NCBI GenBank assembly: GCA_035537095.1
Contig: DATLMV010000088.1
Span: 1 to 64,000, forward strand
Length of the DNA stretch: 64,000 nt
From: DASWNP01 sp035537095
Lineage (GTDB): Bacteria > Acidobacteriota > Blastocatellia > Pyrinomonadales > Pyrinomonadaceae
Reading direction: 5' to 3'
The notes beneath the pieces were generated by a model. The model was given only the letters and a program-made list of their open reading frames with translations, was not told where the DNA came from and did no database searches. Shown here piece after piece: positions 52,518 to 61,175 of the stretch (position 1 is its first letter; every line of letters begins with the position of its first letter). Position numbers and translations under genes: made by a program.

Positions 52518-55433
52518 TCAGCGCGTCGCCGAAGTCGGCTGCGGTTTCAGGTTCTCCACGTCGAAGGCGTAGGCGGTCTGCTCGCCGCTCAGGACGAAGA
52601 GGCCCTTGCCGTCGAGGCTGAAGCGGACGAAGGCCGCGCCGCTCCCGAAGAGGAGACGCGCCTGCGTCTCGCCCGTATCCAAATCGTAGAAGGTCAACTC
52701 GCCGGGGTAGTTCTCGACGACGATCTGATTCTTGACCGGATTTATCGCCGCGTTCGCGCCGAAGAAACGATGGCGCAGTTCGCCGTCATTGAACGAATAG
52801 GCGAGCACGCGGTTCTCCGAATCGTGGAGCACCAGCCAGTCGCGCTCGGAAAAGCCGGACTTGATGGCGAACGAACCCTTGCCGGTTTCCAAGAGCATCG
52901 TGCCGACGGTCTTTCCCGCGAAGGCGTCAACCACTTCGAGTAGATAATCGTCCGTTTTGTTCCCCAATTGTTTGGCGCGGGCGGCGAGCGTCGCGTCCTC
53001 TTTGAGACGCGCTTTGCCCGTCTCGCTGCCGAGCGTCCAGTAGAAGATGATTCTGCCGGAGAACTTGTCGAAGAAGTAACCGGGCGCTTCCTTCGGAAAC
53101 TCGCGCGACCAGATCAACTTATCCTGCACGATGTTGCGCACCTCGAAACGCACCTCGCTCGCCAGCGACGCGCTGCCGTCGTCGCCGTCTGCCGCCTGTT
53201 TCAGGCTGCGGCGGAGCAGGAGAAACTGCCCGTACTGCGTCGCCCCGCGTTCGGGAATCTCCCGAATCGGTTCGGCGGTGTTGTTCTGCGGGTTGAGATA
53301 GACGAGGCTGTGATTGGCCGGTTCGAGCCGTGGGAAATCGCCGATGCCCGTGCCGTTGTTGGCGAGGAGCGCGCCGCGAAATCCCCTGACGAACATCTTC
53401 TGCTCGCCCGAATTGAGTTCCCAGACCGCGCCCCGACTCTTGGAGGAAATCGTCAGCCATTGAAAATTGTCGGATAGCTCGGCGACTTCGAGCGCGCCGA
53501 TGGTGCTCACGGGAATCTCAATCGTCCGCACGTTGCTGCTTTGCAGAATCTTGTTGGCTTCATCATAACGGACTTCGGAGAGGACGACTTTTCCCGTCAC
53601 GCTTTCGAGCACCATCTGGTCGCCCCAGAAGGTGACATCGCGTTTGTTCAAAGCTCCGACGATGATATTTCTCGTGAGGTCGAAGATGCCGGTGCGCGTC
53701 GTGCCCGCGCGCAGTTTGACGACGACGTAGTTCGGGTTGGCGGTGCGTTTCAGTTCGTCGCCGCCGAGCGGAAACTTGGCGAGACGCTTGCCCTCGGGAA
53801 AAGAGAAGATGCCCGACTCGTCAGCCTTCTTGGAAGACATCGCCAGAATCCGGTTGGCGTCGAGAAAGAGAAACGGGCGGCGCGTCGCCTTCTTCAGTTC
53901 GCCGCCGACGCCGACCGGCTTGAGCGTGGAGAGTTCGAGCGCGAGGAGCGTATCTTCCGTCGCGCCCTCCTCGAAGCCGTCAATCTTGAACGAATAGCGA
54001 AACGCGCTGCTGCGCGTGACGACCAGAAAACGCGCATCGGGCGAAAACTCGATGTGGAAAAAGCTGCGCTCTTTGGCCTGCTCGTCGGTCGCCAGCGCGA
54101 TGATCCAGAACAGCAACTCAAGCGAACTGAGGCGATAAAACTCTTTCTTCTCCCAGACCTTATTTCCCGTCTGCGTATCGAGCACGCTCAGGTTGGTCGC
54201 GTAATCAATGCACGCGAGATACTTGCCCTCGGGCGAAAACTCGTGCTCCCAGCAATCGCGCCGGACGACGAGTTCACGAATCTCGACCGGCTTCTTATCC
54301 GCCACGCTCCATTTCTCGTAGCGCAGGTTCTCCGTGCCGAAGACGACGAACTTGCCGTCGGGCGTGAAGGTAGCTTCGCGCGCGTTGGTCGCCGGAATCT
54401 GGAAGGCGACCTGTAGGGGTTCGCGCTGCACGACCGTGATGGCGAAATCGTCCTGCGTGAGAAAGTGTGAGCCGTCGGTGCTGAACGAGAGATGCGAGAT
54501 GTCGGTGCGGAGTTTCGGCGCGAGCGTCTTCTTCCAACGCAGTCCCGGCAACTCCTCCCTGCGGTTGGCGTCGCGCGCCGAGATAATGTCCGCCTGCCAC
54601 TTGAGAAACTCCTCCGACGTGCTCGCACGGCGATTTTCGCGGCATTGCGCCGGAAGTTGTTCCGTCACCTTGATCATCGTGCGGAGACGTTTCTCTTCGG
54701 GTTTGGTCTTGCCGAAGATGTCGCCGAACCAACTGCCCGTCCGGCCCTTCGTCTCGGCCAGACGGTCGAAGAAGCCTGCGAACATCGTCGGGTCGTAACC
54801 GGCGGCGACGAGCGCGAACAAGCCTATCTGGTCGGCTTCGAGTTGCTGCTCGTTCTCGTGTCCCGCGCCGCGCGAGACGGCCTTCGTCCGCTGTCGTTCG
54901 AGCAGCAGGTTGTACTTGTCGGAGATGTCCTTGCGGTCGCCAACCTGCGTCACGTTGAGCACCTCTTTGAGATAGCGCGAGAAATCGTTGGCCGCGTGGC
55001 GGACGACGGCGTGTCCCAACTCGTGCGCGATGACGCCCGCCAACTCGTCCTCGTTGCGCACGAACGCAATCAATTTTCGGGAGACGAAAACGTGGCCGCC
55101 CGGCGTGTTGAAGGCGTTGGCTTCGGGGATGTCAACGATGTGGAATTGAAACTTGAGTCCGGTCTGCGGCAGGTGCTTGATCAGTTTTTCGCCGATGGCC
55201 GTCAGATACGCGGAGAGTTGCGGGTCTCTGACGAAGCGCAGGTCGCCGGACAGGCGTTGATATGTCAGGTCGCCGAGAATCATCTCCTGTTCCGGCGAAA
55301 AGATGTTGTAGGGCTTCGCGTTGGCCGTGATCTTCGGCGGCGCGCACGCCTCCTGCGCCCCGGCCACGGCGGGCCAGAGCGTGCTCCATAAAACGACGGA
55401 GACGATAAACTTCAAGATTGATTTGCTTGACAT
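52518..55433 (-). CDS. M48 metalloprotease fused to a large WD40-like propeller region
   Basis: A 971-residue exported protein. The signal peptide is SSKSILKFIVSVVLWSTLWP with cleavage after AGAQ. The M48 (BepA/Ste24-like) protease spans about 35-270, with zinc motif HELGH (137-141) and a third ligand Glu199 (LEADQIGLFALVAAG). About 700 residues of WD40-like strands follow (HLSFSTDGSHFLTQDDFAIT, EATFTPDGKFVVFGTE, HEFSPEGKYLACIDYATN, FVRFSLDGKGLFVLSGEQ). BepA-type enzymes act on outer-membrane proteins in the periplasm; there the partner domain is TPR, here a propeller. The start at 55433 has GGAGG at 6-nt spacing. The longer frame to 55595 is not used. Confidence 0.88.
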   Translation of the reverse strand: MSSKSILKFIVSVVLWSTLWPAVAGAQEACAPPKITANAKPYNIFSPEQEMILGDLTYQRLSGDLRFVRDPQLSAYLTAIGEKLIKHLPQTGLKFQFHIVDIPEANAFNTPGGHVFVSRKLIAFVRNEDELAGVIAHELGHAVVRHAANDFSRYLKEVLNVTQVGDRKDISDKYNLLLERQRTKAVSRGAGHENEQQLEADQIGLFALVAAGYDPTMFAGFFDRLAETKGRTGSWFGDIFGKTKPEEKRLRTMIKVTEQLPAQCRENRRASTSEEFLKWQADIISARDANRREELPGLRWKKTLAPKLRTDISHLSFSTDGSHFLTQDDFAITVVQREPLQVAFQIPATNAREATFTPDGKFVVFGTENLRYEKWSVADKKPVEIRELVVRRDCWEHEFSPEGKYLACIDYATNLSVLDTQTGNKVWEKKEFYRLSSLELLFWIIALATDEQAKERSFFHIEFSPDARFLVVTRSSAFRYSFKIDGFEEGATEDTLLALELSTLKPVGVGGELKKATRRPFLFLDANRILAMSSKKADESGIFSFPEGKRLAKFPLGGDELKRTANPNYVVVKLRAGTTRTGIFDLTRNIIVGALNKRDVTFWGDQMVLESVTGKVVLSEVRYDEANKILQSSNVRTIEIPVSTIGALEVAELSDNFQWLTISSKSRGAVWELNSGEQKMFVRGFRGALLANNGTGIGDFPRLEPANHSLVYLNPQNNTAEPIREIPERGATQYGQFLLLRRSLKQAADGDDGSASLASEVRFEVRNIVQDKLIWSREFPKEAPGYFFDKFSGRIIFYWTLGSETGKARLKEDATLAARAKQLGNKTDDYLLEVVDAFAGKTVGTMLLETGKGSFAIKSGFSERDWLVLHDSENRVLAYSFNDGELRHRFFGANAAINPVKNQIVVENYPGELTFYDLDTGETQARLLFGSGAAFVRFSLDGKGLFVLSGEQTAYAFDVENLKPQPTSATR

Positions 55434-55665
55434 GCTGAACCTCCGCAAGGGTGAAGGCTGCTCGATTGCCATGTGGGTTTGCAGACCTGAAGCGCGAACG
55501 GATAAGGGAGCCGTGCGCCCGCTCGGTTCGGGGCAGCGACAGCGATGTGGCGGTCGGGCGCGGCTTCGGGCCAACTGAGAACTCGCGCCTATCATAACCC
55601 GAATCGGCGGCGCGTGTGTACGGGCGAAAAGATTTCGGGCGCGGCAAAGATGTGCGCGCGCGGAC

Positions 55666-57231
55666 TTAAGAGTCTTGGATGAACTGTTTGAGATAGGCTC
55701 TCAAACCATTTGCAGAAGTGTCGGTGGAGATAAACGCGATGTAGTTGTCGGGCCTCAGGAGCACGTTGAAGGGCTGGCTCGCGCCGAAGATTTCCGCGAC
55801 GTGCGGGTAGAGCGGGACGACGTGATGTTCGACCAGCCGCGCGTATTCGCTTTGGATTTCTTCTCGGAGCGGTTGGTGGTCGCTCTCGCCGTCGGAGAAG
55901 GTGAGCAGGTGAAACTTGGGCGCGTGCAGCCGGTCGTAGATGCTTCTGCCGTCGGCGAGGAAATAGGGCATCCGGTCTCCGGCGCGGACGTTGAAGTCGG
56001 AGTCGCCCGCGTGCTCGCTGAGGGAGCAATCGCTGTAGCTGATGCCGATTTGAGAAATCATCGGGAAGAATCTCTCTTTGACGATGTCGAAGCTGAGGAT
56101 GAACTTGGCGAGCGGCGGGAAGATGGTCGTGCGGATAAAGGTGAGCAGCCAGTCGGGGTTCGCGCCCAACTGAAACATGCGGTCGGTCGTCGCCAGCAGC
56201 CGTCCGGCGTTCTTGAGTCGTTCCTCGTTGTAGGTTTCCAGAATCCGCGCGGCGGCGTCGCCACGCAGGACGGCGGCCATCTTCCATGCGAGATTGTATG
56301 CGTCCTGAATGCCGGTGTTCATCCCCTGCCCGCCCGCGGGGGTGTGGATGTGCGCGGAGTCGCCCGCGAGAAAACATCTGCCGAGCGAGAAGCGGCGCGC
56401 GTGGCGGGTGTGGACTTTATAGACCGAGAACCAATAGACGTGTGAGATGTCGAGCGCAAGCTGCGCGTCGGCCTTGATGCGCTGCTCGATCTCCTCGTAG
56501 AGAAACTCGCCCTCCTCTTTTTCCAGACCCTCGGGAAACGAGCCGACGATACGATAACGACGGTCGCCCTTCATCGGGAAGAAAGCGACGACCGAATTTC
56601 TCGACATGCAGACGTGCAGCGCGTCGTAGCCGAACTCCCAATCAATCTGCACGTCGGCGACGAAGAACAGGCGTTCGAACGTGCTGCCCTCGAAGGGGAT
56701 GCCGAGCGCGTGCCTGACCGGACTCTTCGCGCCGTCGCAGCCGACCAGATAGCGTGCTTCAATCGTCTGCGCCGCGCCCGCCCCGTCTCTCACGTGCGCC
56801 GTGACGCCCGCATCGTTCTGCGAAAAACTTTCGAGCGTGGTTTGCCAGAGCACGTCCTTTTCGTGCTCTCGCAGGTAGCCGTAGAGCAGTTCTTCATTCT
56901 TGTTCTGTTCGAGGACGAGCATGTAAGGATACGCGCTCAAGCCCTCGCCGACGTTGGATAAATCAACCTCGCCGCGTATCTCGCCGCCTTCCAAGAGCCG
57001 CACCTTTCCGGCAATCGCGCCGCGCTCGACCGCCTCGCGCGCCAGCCCCAACTGCTCGTAAATCTCCAGCGTGCGGGCATGGACGCCGATGGCTTTCGAG
57101 AAGGGCGTGACGGCTTCGTTTCGCTCGATGATACGGAAATCAATACCGTGACGGATGAATTGACAGGCGAGAGAGAGTCCGGTCGGCCCTGCGCCGACGA
57201 TGAGCACGTCCGTGTTGATTGTCGTTTTCAT
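55666..57231 (-). CDS. FAD-dependent aromatic hydroxylase (PheA/TfdB type)
   Basis: A 521-residue class A flavoprotein monooxygenase. It has the FAD motif GAGPTGLSLACQFIRHG, the DG motif LVGCDGAKSPVRHALG, and the GD motif CFLAGDSAHIHTPAGGQGMN followed by TGIQDAYNLAWKM. The C-terminal thioredoxin-like domain (about 400-520) is typical of phenol or aromatic polyketide hydroxylases. It uses NAD(P)H and O2 to hydroxylate an aromatic ring. Substrate unknown. It lies 75 bp downstream of the desaturase on the same strand, so co-transcription is possible. Confidence 0.88.
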   Translation of the reverse strand: MKTTINTDVLIVGAGPTGLSLACQFIRHGIDFRIIERNEAVTPFSKAIGVHARTLEIYEQLGLAREAVERGAIAGKVRLLEGGEIRGEVDLSNVGEGLSAYPYMLVLEQNKNEELLYGYLREHEKDVLWQTTLESFSQNDAGVTAHVRDGAGAAQTIEARYLVGCDGAKSPVRHALGIPFEGSTFERLFFVADVQIDWEFGYDALHVCMSRNSVVAFFPMKGDRRYRIVGSFPEGLEKEEGEFLYEEIEQRIKADAQLALDISHVYWFSVYKVHTRHARRFSLGRCFLAGDSAHIHTPAGGQGMNTGIQDAYNLAWKMAAVLRGDAAARILETYNEERLKNAGRLLATTDRMFQLGANPDWLLTFIRTTIFPPLAKFILSFDIVKERFFPMISQIGISYSDCSLSEHAGDSDFNVRAGDRMPYFLADGRSIYDRLHAPKFHLLTFSDGESDHQPLREEIQSEYARLVEHHVVPLYPHVAEIFGASQPFNVLLRPDNYIAFISTDTSANGLRAYLKQFIQDS

Positions 57232-57306
57232 CAGGCTCGAAGCTCGGGGAGATGTAACTTCAACCTTCGGGCGCGCGGGTTCGACTGGCGGTTCTGCTCT
57301 GACGCT

Positions 57307-58236
57307 CTAAGTCGCGGTCGTCTCCAACGTCTCGCCCGTCGTCGTCGCCGGACGTATCCGGGGCGCAAACACGTCCGCCGGAGGCGTTCGCAAGTCCCAG
57401 ACTATTCCGACGAGAGAGAGCGCGCGGAGCGTGTAGTGCGCGACATCAATTTCCCACCAGTAGAAGCCCTGACGCTCGGATGAAGGATAGTGATGGTGAT
57501 TGTTGTGCCAGCCTTCGCCGAGCGTGATGAGCGCGACGAAAAGATTGTTGCGGCTGTTGTCGTCCGTCTGAAAGCGGCGGCTCCCGAAGATGTGCGCGAG
57601 GGAGTTGACGGTGAAAGTGCCGTGATACAGGAGCACCGTGCTGATGAAGAAACCCCAGATGAGCATCTGCCACCCCGAAGTGCCGAGCGCGGGCGCGTAT
57701 CGCTCAAGCAGCGCGCCGAGCGCGAAGGTCGCGAGCGCGAGCAACGCCGGAGGCAACGAATAGTATCTGTCGAGGAAACGCAACTCGCGAAACTTGACGA
57801 GGTTCGAGATGAGTTTCCATTCGGTCGCCTGACTCTCGCGCGTCAGGAACCAGCCGACCTGCGACTGCCAGAGCGTGCGCGCGACGGGCGAGTGCAAATC
57901 CCTCTCGGTGTCCGTGTAGAGATGGTGGCGACGGTGATGCGCCGACCACCAGAGCGGCCCCTTCTGGTTGGCGGTCGTGCCGAGAAACGCGAGCACGAAC
58001 TGAAAAACGCGGCCCGTCCGGTACGAGCGATGCGACAGCAGGCGGTGAAAGCCCGCCGTGATGCCGAACATCCGCACGACGTAGAGCGCGAGACAGACGG
58101 CGACGGCCACGACGCTCACGCCCGTCCACAATGCCAGCAGGCAGACCAGATGTATCAAGAGGAATTGAATACAGATGAAGTAATCGAGCTTTTCCGCTTC
58201 GCCCCGCCGCTTATTTTTGCTAATGGATACAGACAT
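57307..58236 (-). CDS. Acyl-CoA/acyl-lipid delta-9-type desaturase
   Basis: A 309-residue membrane di-iron desaturase. Histidine boxes are HRLLSHR (about 63-69), HRRHH (100-104) and HNNHHHYP (near 250), in the order and spacing of the family. Membrane segments surround them (ICIQFLLIHLVCLLALWTGV, LALYVVRMFGITAG, MLIWGFFISTVLLYH). It introduces a double bond in fatty acyl chains and so adjusts membrane fluidity. A promoter-like pair lies just upstream. Confidence 0.93.
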   Translation of the reverse strand: MSVSISKNKRRGEAEKLDYFICIQFLLIHLVCLLALWTGVSVVAVAVCLALYVVRMFGITAGFHRLLSHRSYRTGRVFQFVLAFLGTTANQKGPLWWSAHHRRHHLYTDTERDLHSPVARTLWQSQVGWFLTRESQATEWKLISNLVKFRELRFLDRYYSLPPALLALATFALGALLERYAPALGTSGWQMLIWGFFISTVLLYHGTFTVNSLAHIFGSRRFQTDDNSRNNLFVALITLGEGWHNNHHHYPSSERQGFYWWEIDVAHYTLRALSLVGIVWDLRTPPADVFAPRIRPATTTGETLETTAT

Positions 58237-58561
58237 TTATCAACCCTGTTCTCTGAAAGATAACATCCACTATAAAGTGTATTTTCCTTAATGCAACTCC
58301 GCGCCGTCACGACGGCTCTCAACTTGGATGCAAAATATCTGCGTCCCTTCAATTTAGATGCAGCCGGGAAATTTAACCTTTTATTTTTTCCTTGATTCCA
58401 TTAAGGTGGCGTGACGCCAGACATGCGGATATATCGCCGCCCCGTCGAGTTGTCTTGAGATGTAGCCGGTTGCATCGAGCCGCGTTTTGCGCGCGTTGCG
58501 GGGAACGCCGCGCGGGTTGTTCTCTCTCGTCATCATCTTCAAAAAAGAACTCTTGCGAACA
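58237..58561. other. 325-base divergent intergenic region
   Basis: Between the desaturase and the glycan operon. The desaturase side is AT-rich and holds the promoter listed separately. 58310-58390 contains two similar words (ttggatgcaaaatat, tttagatgcagccgg), and 58376-58392 a T-rich run. No promoter for the plus-strand operon is obvious. Confidence 0.45.
58269..58296 (-). promoter_or_regulatory. Predicted desaturase promoter
   Basis: On the minus strand, TTGCAT (58296-58291), a 16-bp spacer and TATAGT (58274-58269) lie 33 bp before the desaturase ATG. The -10 is near consensus, the -35 weak. Confidence 0.45.
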
Positions 58562-60118
58562 ATGGAAAAGAACGGAGCTAAGACTGTGGTCATCATCGGC
58601 GCGGGGCCTGCGGGCCTGACGGCGGCCTATGAACTCGGTAAAGCGGGCGTCGCGTCGGTCGTCCTTGAGCGCGACGCGCAGGTCGGCGGTCTGGCGAAGA
58701 CCGTCAACTATAAAGGCTTCCGTTTCGACATCGGCGGACACCGTTTCTACACCAAGGTCGAGGCCGCCGAACGCATCTGGCGCGAAGTTTTAGACAGCAC
58801 GGACTTCCTCCGGCGCAAGCGTCTCTCGCGCATCTATTACAACAAAAAATTCTTCGACTATCCGCTGCGCGCATCCTCCATGCTCTTCAAGCTCGGCCTC
58901 TGGCAGGGCTGCCTGATTCTCCTGAGCTACCTGCGCGCGCGCGCCTTCCCCGAACCCGACGAGCGCACCTTCGAGCATTGGATCACGAATCGCTTCGGCC
59001 AACGCCTCTACAGCATCTTCTTCAAGTCTTACACGGAGAAGGTCTGGGGCGTCCCGTGCAGCGAAATCACAGCCGAGTGGGCGGCGCAGCGCATCAAGGG
59101 ACTCTCGCTGTCGGTCGTCTTGAAAGACATCCTGCGCGGGCAGCCGCGCGACAAAAACAACGGCGCGGTCGTCAAGACTCTGATTGACGAATTTGATTAT
59201 CCGCGTCTCGGGCCGGGGATGATGTGGGAGGCGATGGCCGGGATGGTGCGCGCGCAGGGCGGCACGATTCGCGCGCACACGACCGTCGAGCGGATTCATT
59301 GGACGCGCGGGCGCATCGAAGCGGCGGAGGTGACAACCGGCGCGCGCACGGAGACGCTGCGCGGCACGCACTTTATCAGCAGCATGCCGATCCGCGAGTT
59401 GGTGCGTAAGCTCGCGCCCGCGCCGCCCGCAGAAGTCTTGGCGGCAGCCGCGCGTCTCCAGTACAGAGATTTCCTGACCGTCGTGCTCATCGTCCGGCGG
59501 CGCAACCTCTTCCCCGACAACTGGATTTACATACACGACCCGGAAGTCAAACTCGGTCGCGTTCAGAACTTCAAAAATTGGAGCGCCGACATGGTTCCCG
59601 ACGCCGACAAGACCTGTCTCGGGCTGGAATATTTTTGCTTCAAGGGCGACGGATTGTGGAGCATGCCGGACGCGGAGTTGATCGAACTCGGCAAGCGCGA
59701 GTTGGAGAAGTTGGGCCTTGCGCGCGCCGACGAAGTCGAGGAGGGCACGGTCGTGCGCGTGCCGAAGGCGTATCCGGTCTATGACTCGACCTACAAACAG
59801 TCGCTCGCCGCGCTCCGCCGTTTCCTCGACACCTTCCCCAATCTTCAACTCGTCGGGCGCAACGGCATGCACAAGTACAACAATCAGGATCACTCGATGC
59901 TGACCGGCATACTGGCCGTCAAGAACATCCTCGGCGCGAACTTCAACCTGTGGGAAGTGAACACCGACGAGGAGTATCAGGAGGAGGTCGGCGGCAGAGC
60001 GGGCGATGACTGCGCCGCCGCGCTGCTGGCGCGCGCCGCCGCGACGCAGCCAAGCGTGCCCGAACGCATCAAAGCCTCCTGTGCGTCTTCTGCGCCCGCC
60101 GTCGAGTATGAAGTCTGA
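58562..60118 (+). CDS. FAD-dependent oxidoreductase, UDP-galactopyranose-mutase/protoporphyrinogen-oxidase-like
   Basis: A 518-residue flavoprotein. The N-terminal VVIIGAGPAGLTAAYELGKA is followed by the mutase/amine-oxidase-like signature VGGLAKTVNYKGFRFDIGGH and RFYTKV. Mid-region FKSYTEKVWGVPCSEITAEW is typical of glycan-cluster members of this superfamily. A C-terminal FAD contact (HSMLTGILAVKNIL) is preceded by GRNGMHKYNNQDHS. It is first in an overlapping operon with two glycosyltransferases and a sugar dehydrogenase-like gene, so action on a sugar nucleotide or glycolipid is likely. ATG at 58562; an upstream frame from 58487 is less probable. Confidence 0.87.
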   Translation: MEKNGAKTVVIIGAGPAGLTAAYELGKAGVASVVLERDAQVGGLAKTVNYKGFRFDIGGHRFYTKVEAAERIWREVLDSTDFLRRKRLSRIYYNKKFFDYPLRASSMLFKLGLWQGCLILLSYLRARAFPEPDERTFEHWITNRFGQRLYSIFFKSYTEKVWGVPCSEITAEWAAQRIKGLSLSVVLKDILRGQPRDKNNGAVVKTLIDEFDYPRLGPGMMWEAMAGMVRAQGGTIRAHTTVERIHWTRGRIEAAEVTTGARTETLRGTHFISSMPIRELVRKLAPAPPAEVLAAAARLQYRDFLTVVLIVRRRNLFPDNWIYIHDPEVKLGRVQNFKNWSADMVPDADKTCLGLEYFCFKGDGLWSMPDAELIELGKRELEKLGLARADEVEEGTVVRVPKAYPVYDSTYKQSLAALRRFLDTFPNLQLVGRNGMHKYNNQDHSMLTGILAVKNILGANFNLWEVNTDEEYQEEVGGRAGDDCAAALLARAAATQPSVPERIKASCASSAPAVEYEV

Positions 60119-61175
60119 GGAACGGTCTGTGCAGAGCGAGCCATATATCTCAGTCGTCGTGCCGGTCTACAACGGCGGCGTGCAACTCGAACAATGCCTC
60201 GCGGCGTTGCTCGCGTCGGATTTCCGCGCGCGCGAAATCATCGTCGCCGACGACGCCTCGACAGACGCGAGCGCGGCGACGGCGCGCAGTCTCGGAGTAG
60301 CAGTCGTCAGTCTCGCCGCTCGGTCAGGCCCGGCGGCGGCGCGCAATCATGGCGCACGGCGCGCGCGCGGAGAGGTGCTGCTCTTTATAGATGCGGATGT
60401 CGTCGTGCGCCGCGACACGCTCGCACGCGTCGCCGCGACATTTCGCGCGCGCCCCGACATCGCCGCCGTCTTCGGTTCTTACGACGACGCGCCCGAAGCC
60501 GCGAACTTCGTCTCGCAGTACAAAAATCTTCTGCACCACCACGTCCATCAACAGGCGTCCGCAGAGGCCGCGACCTTCTGGGCCGGATGCGGCGCGGTGC
60601 GTCGCGCGGCCTTCGAGCGGGCGGGCGGCTTCGACGCGGTCAAGTACGCGAGGCCGTCTATCGAAGACATCGAACTCGGCTATCGCCTGCGACGCGGCGG
60701 CGGCAAAATCATTCTGGATAGAGAGCTACAGGTGAAACACCTGAAGCGTTGGACGCTCGCGGTGCTGCTGCGAACGGACATCCACGCCCGCGCGCTCCCT
60801 TGGACGCGTTTGATCTTGGAGCAGGGCGCGCTGATCAACGACCTGAACCTGCGCGTAGCGCAACGCGTCTGCGCCGCGCTCACGGGGACGGCGCTCGTGC
60901 TGCTCGCGCTCTCTTACTTCAACGCGCTTCTCGCTGCGTTCTCGCTCGTCGCGCTGGCGATAGTCGCTCTGATTAACCTGCCGCTACTCCGCTTCTTCGC
61001 GCGACGGCGCGGCGCGTGGTTCGCGGCGCGGGCCTTCGGCCTGCAACTGCTCTACTATTTTTACAGCGGCACGGTCTTCGCGCTCTGCTACGCCGCGCAC
61101 GCACTCAAGAGGGCGCGCGCGGGCGTGGGGCTCGACGGGCGGCGCGCGTCGGCGGGAACGGGAACGAACAGATGA
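60108..61175 (+). CDS. Family 2 glycosyltransferase, membrane-associated
   Basis: A 355-residue GT2 enzyme. The catalytic GT-A domain has SVVVPVYNGG, IIVADDASTD, the DxD-like FIDADVVV and, later, GCGAVRRAAFERAGGFD with the acceptor-site IEDIELGYRLRRGG (ED base). C-terminal membrane segments (VCAALTGTALVLLALSYFNA, LVALAIVALINLPLL, LQLLYYFYSGTVFALCYA) anchor it. It adds a sugar to a lipid-linked or membrane acceptor. The ATG at 60108 lies inside the end of the preceding gene (11-nt overlap). The longer frame from 60006 is a shadow. Confidence 0.88.
   Translation: MKSEERSVQSEPYISVVVPVYNGGVQLEQCLAALLASDFRAREIIVADDASTDASAATARSLGVAVVSLAARSGPAAARNHGARRARGEVLLFIDADVVVRRDTLARVAATFRARPDIAAVFGSYDDAPEAANFVSQYKNLLHHHVHQQASAEAATFWAGCGAVRRAAFERAGGFDAVKYARPSIEDIELGYRLRRGGGKIILDRELQVKHLKRWTLAVLLRTDIHARALPWTRLILEQGALINDLNLRVAQRVCAALTGTALVLLALSYFNALLAAFSLVALAIVALINLPLLRFFARRRGAWFAARAFGLQLLYYFYSGTVFALCYAAHALKRARAGVGLDGRRASAGTGTNR

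Noticed and set aside
61016..61171. Upstream extension of the GT39 gene
   Set aside because: It is a shadow of the GT2 gene; the ATGA overlap at 61172 is the consistent start for this operon.
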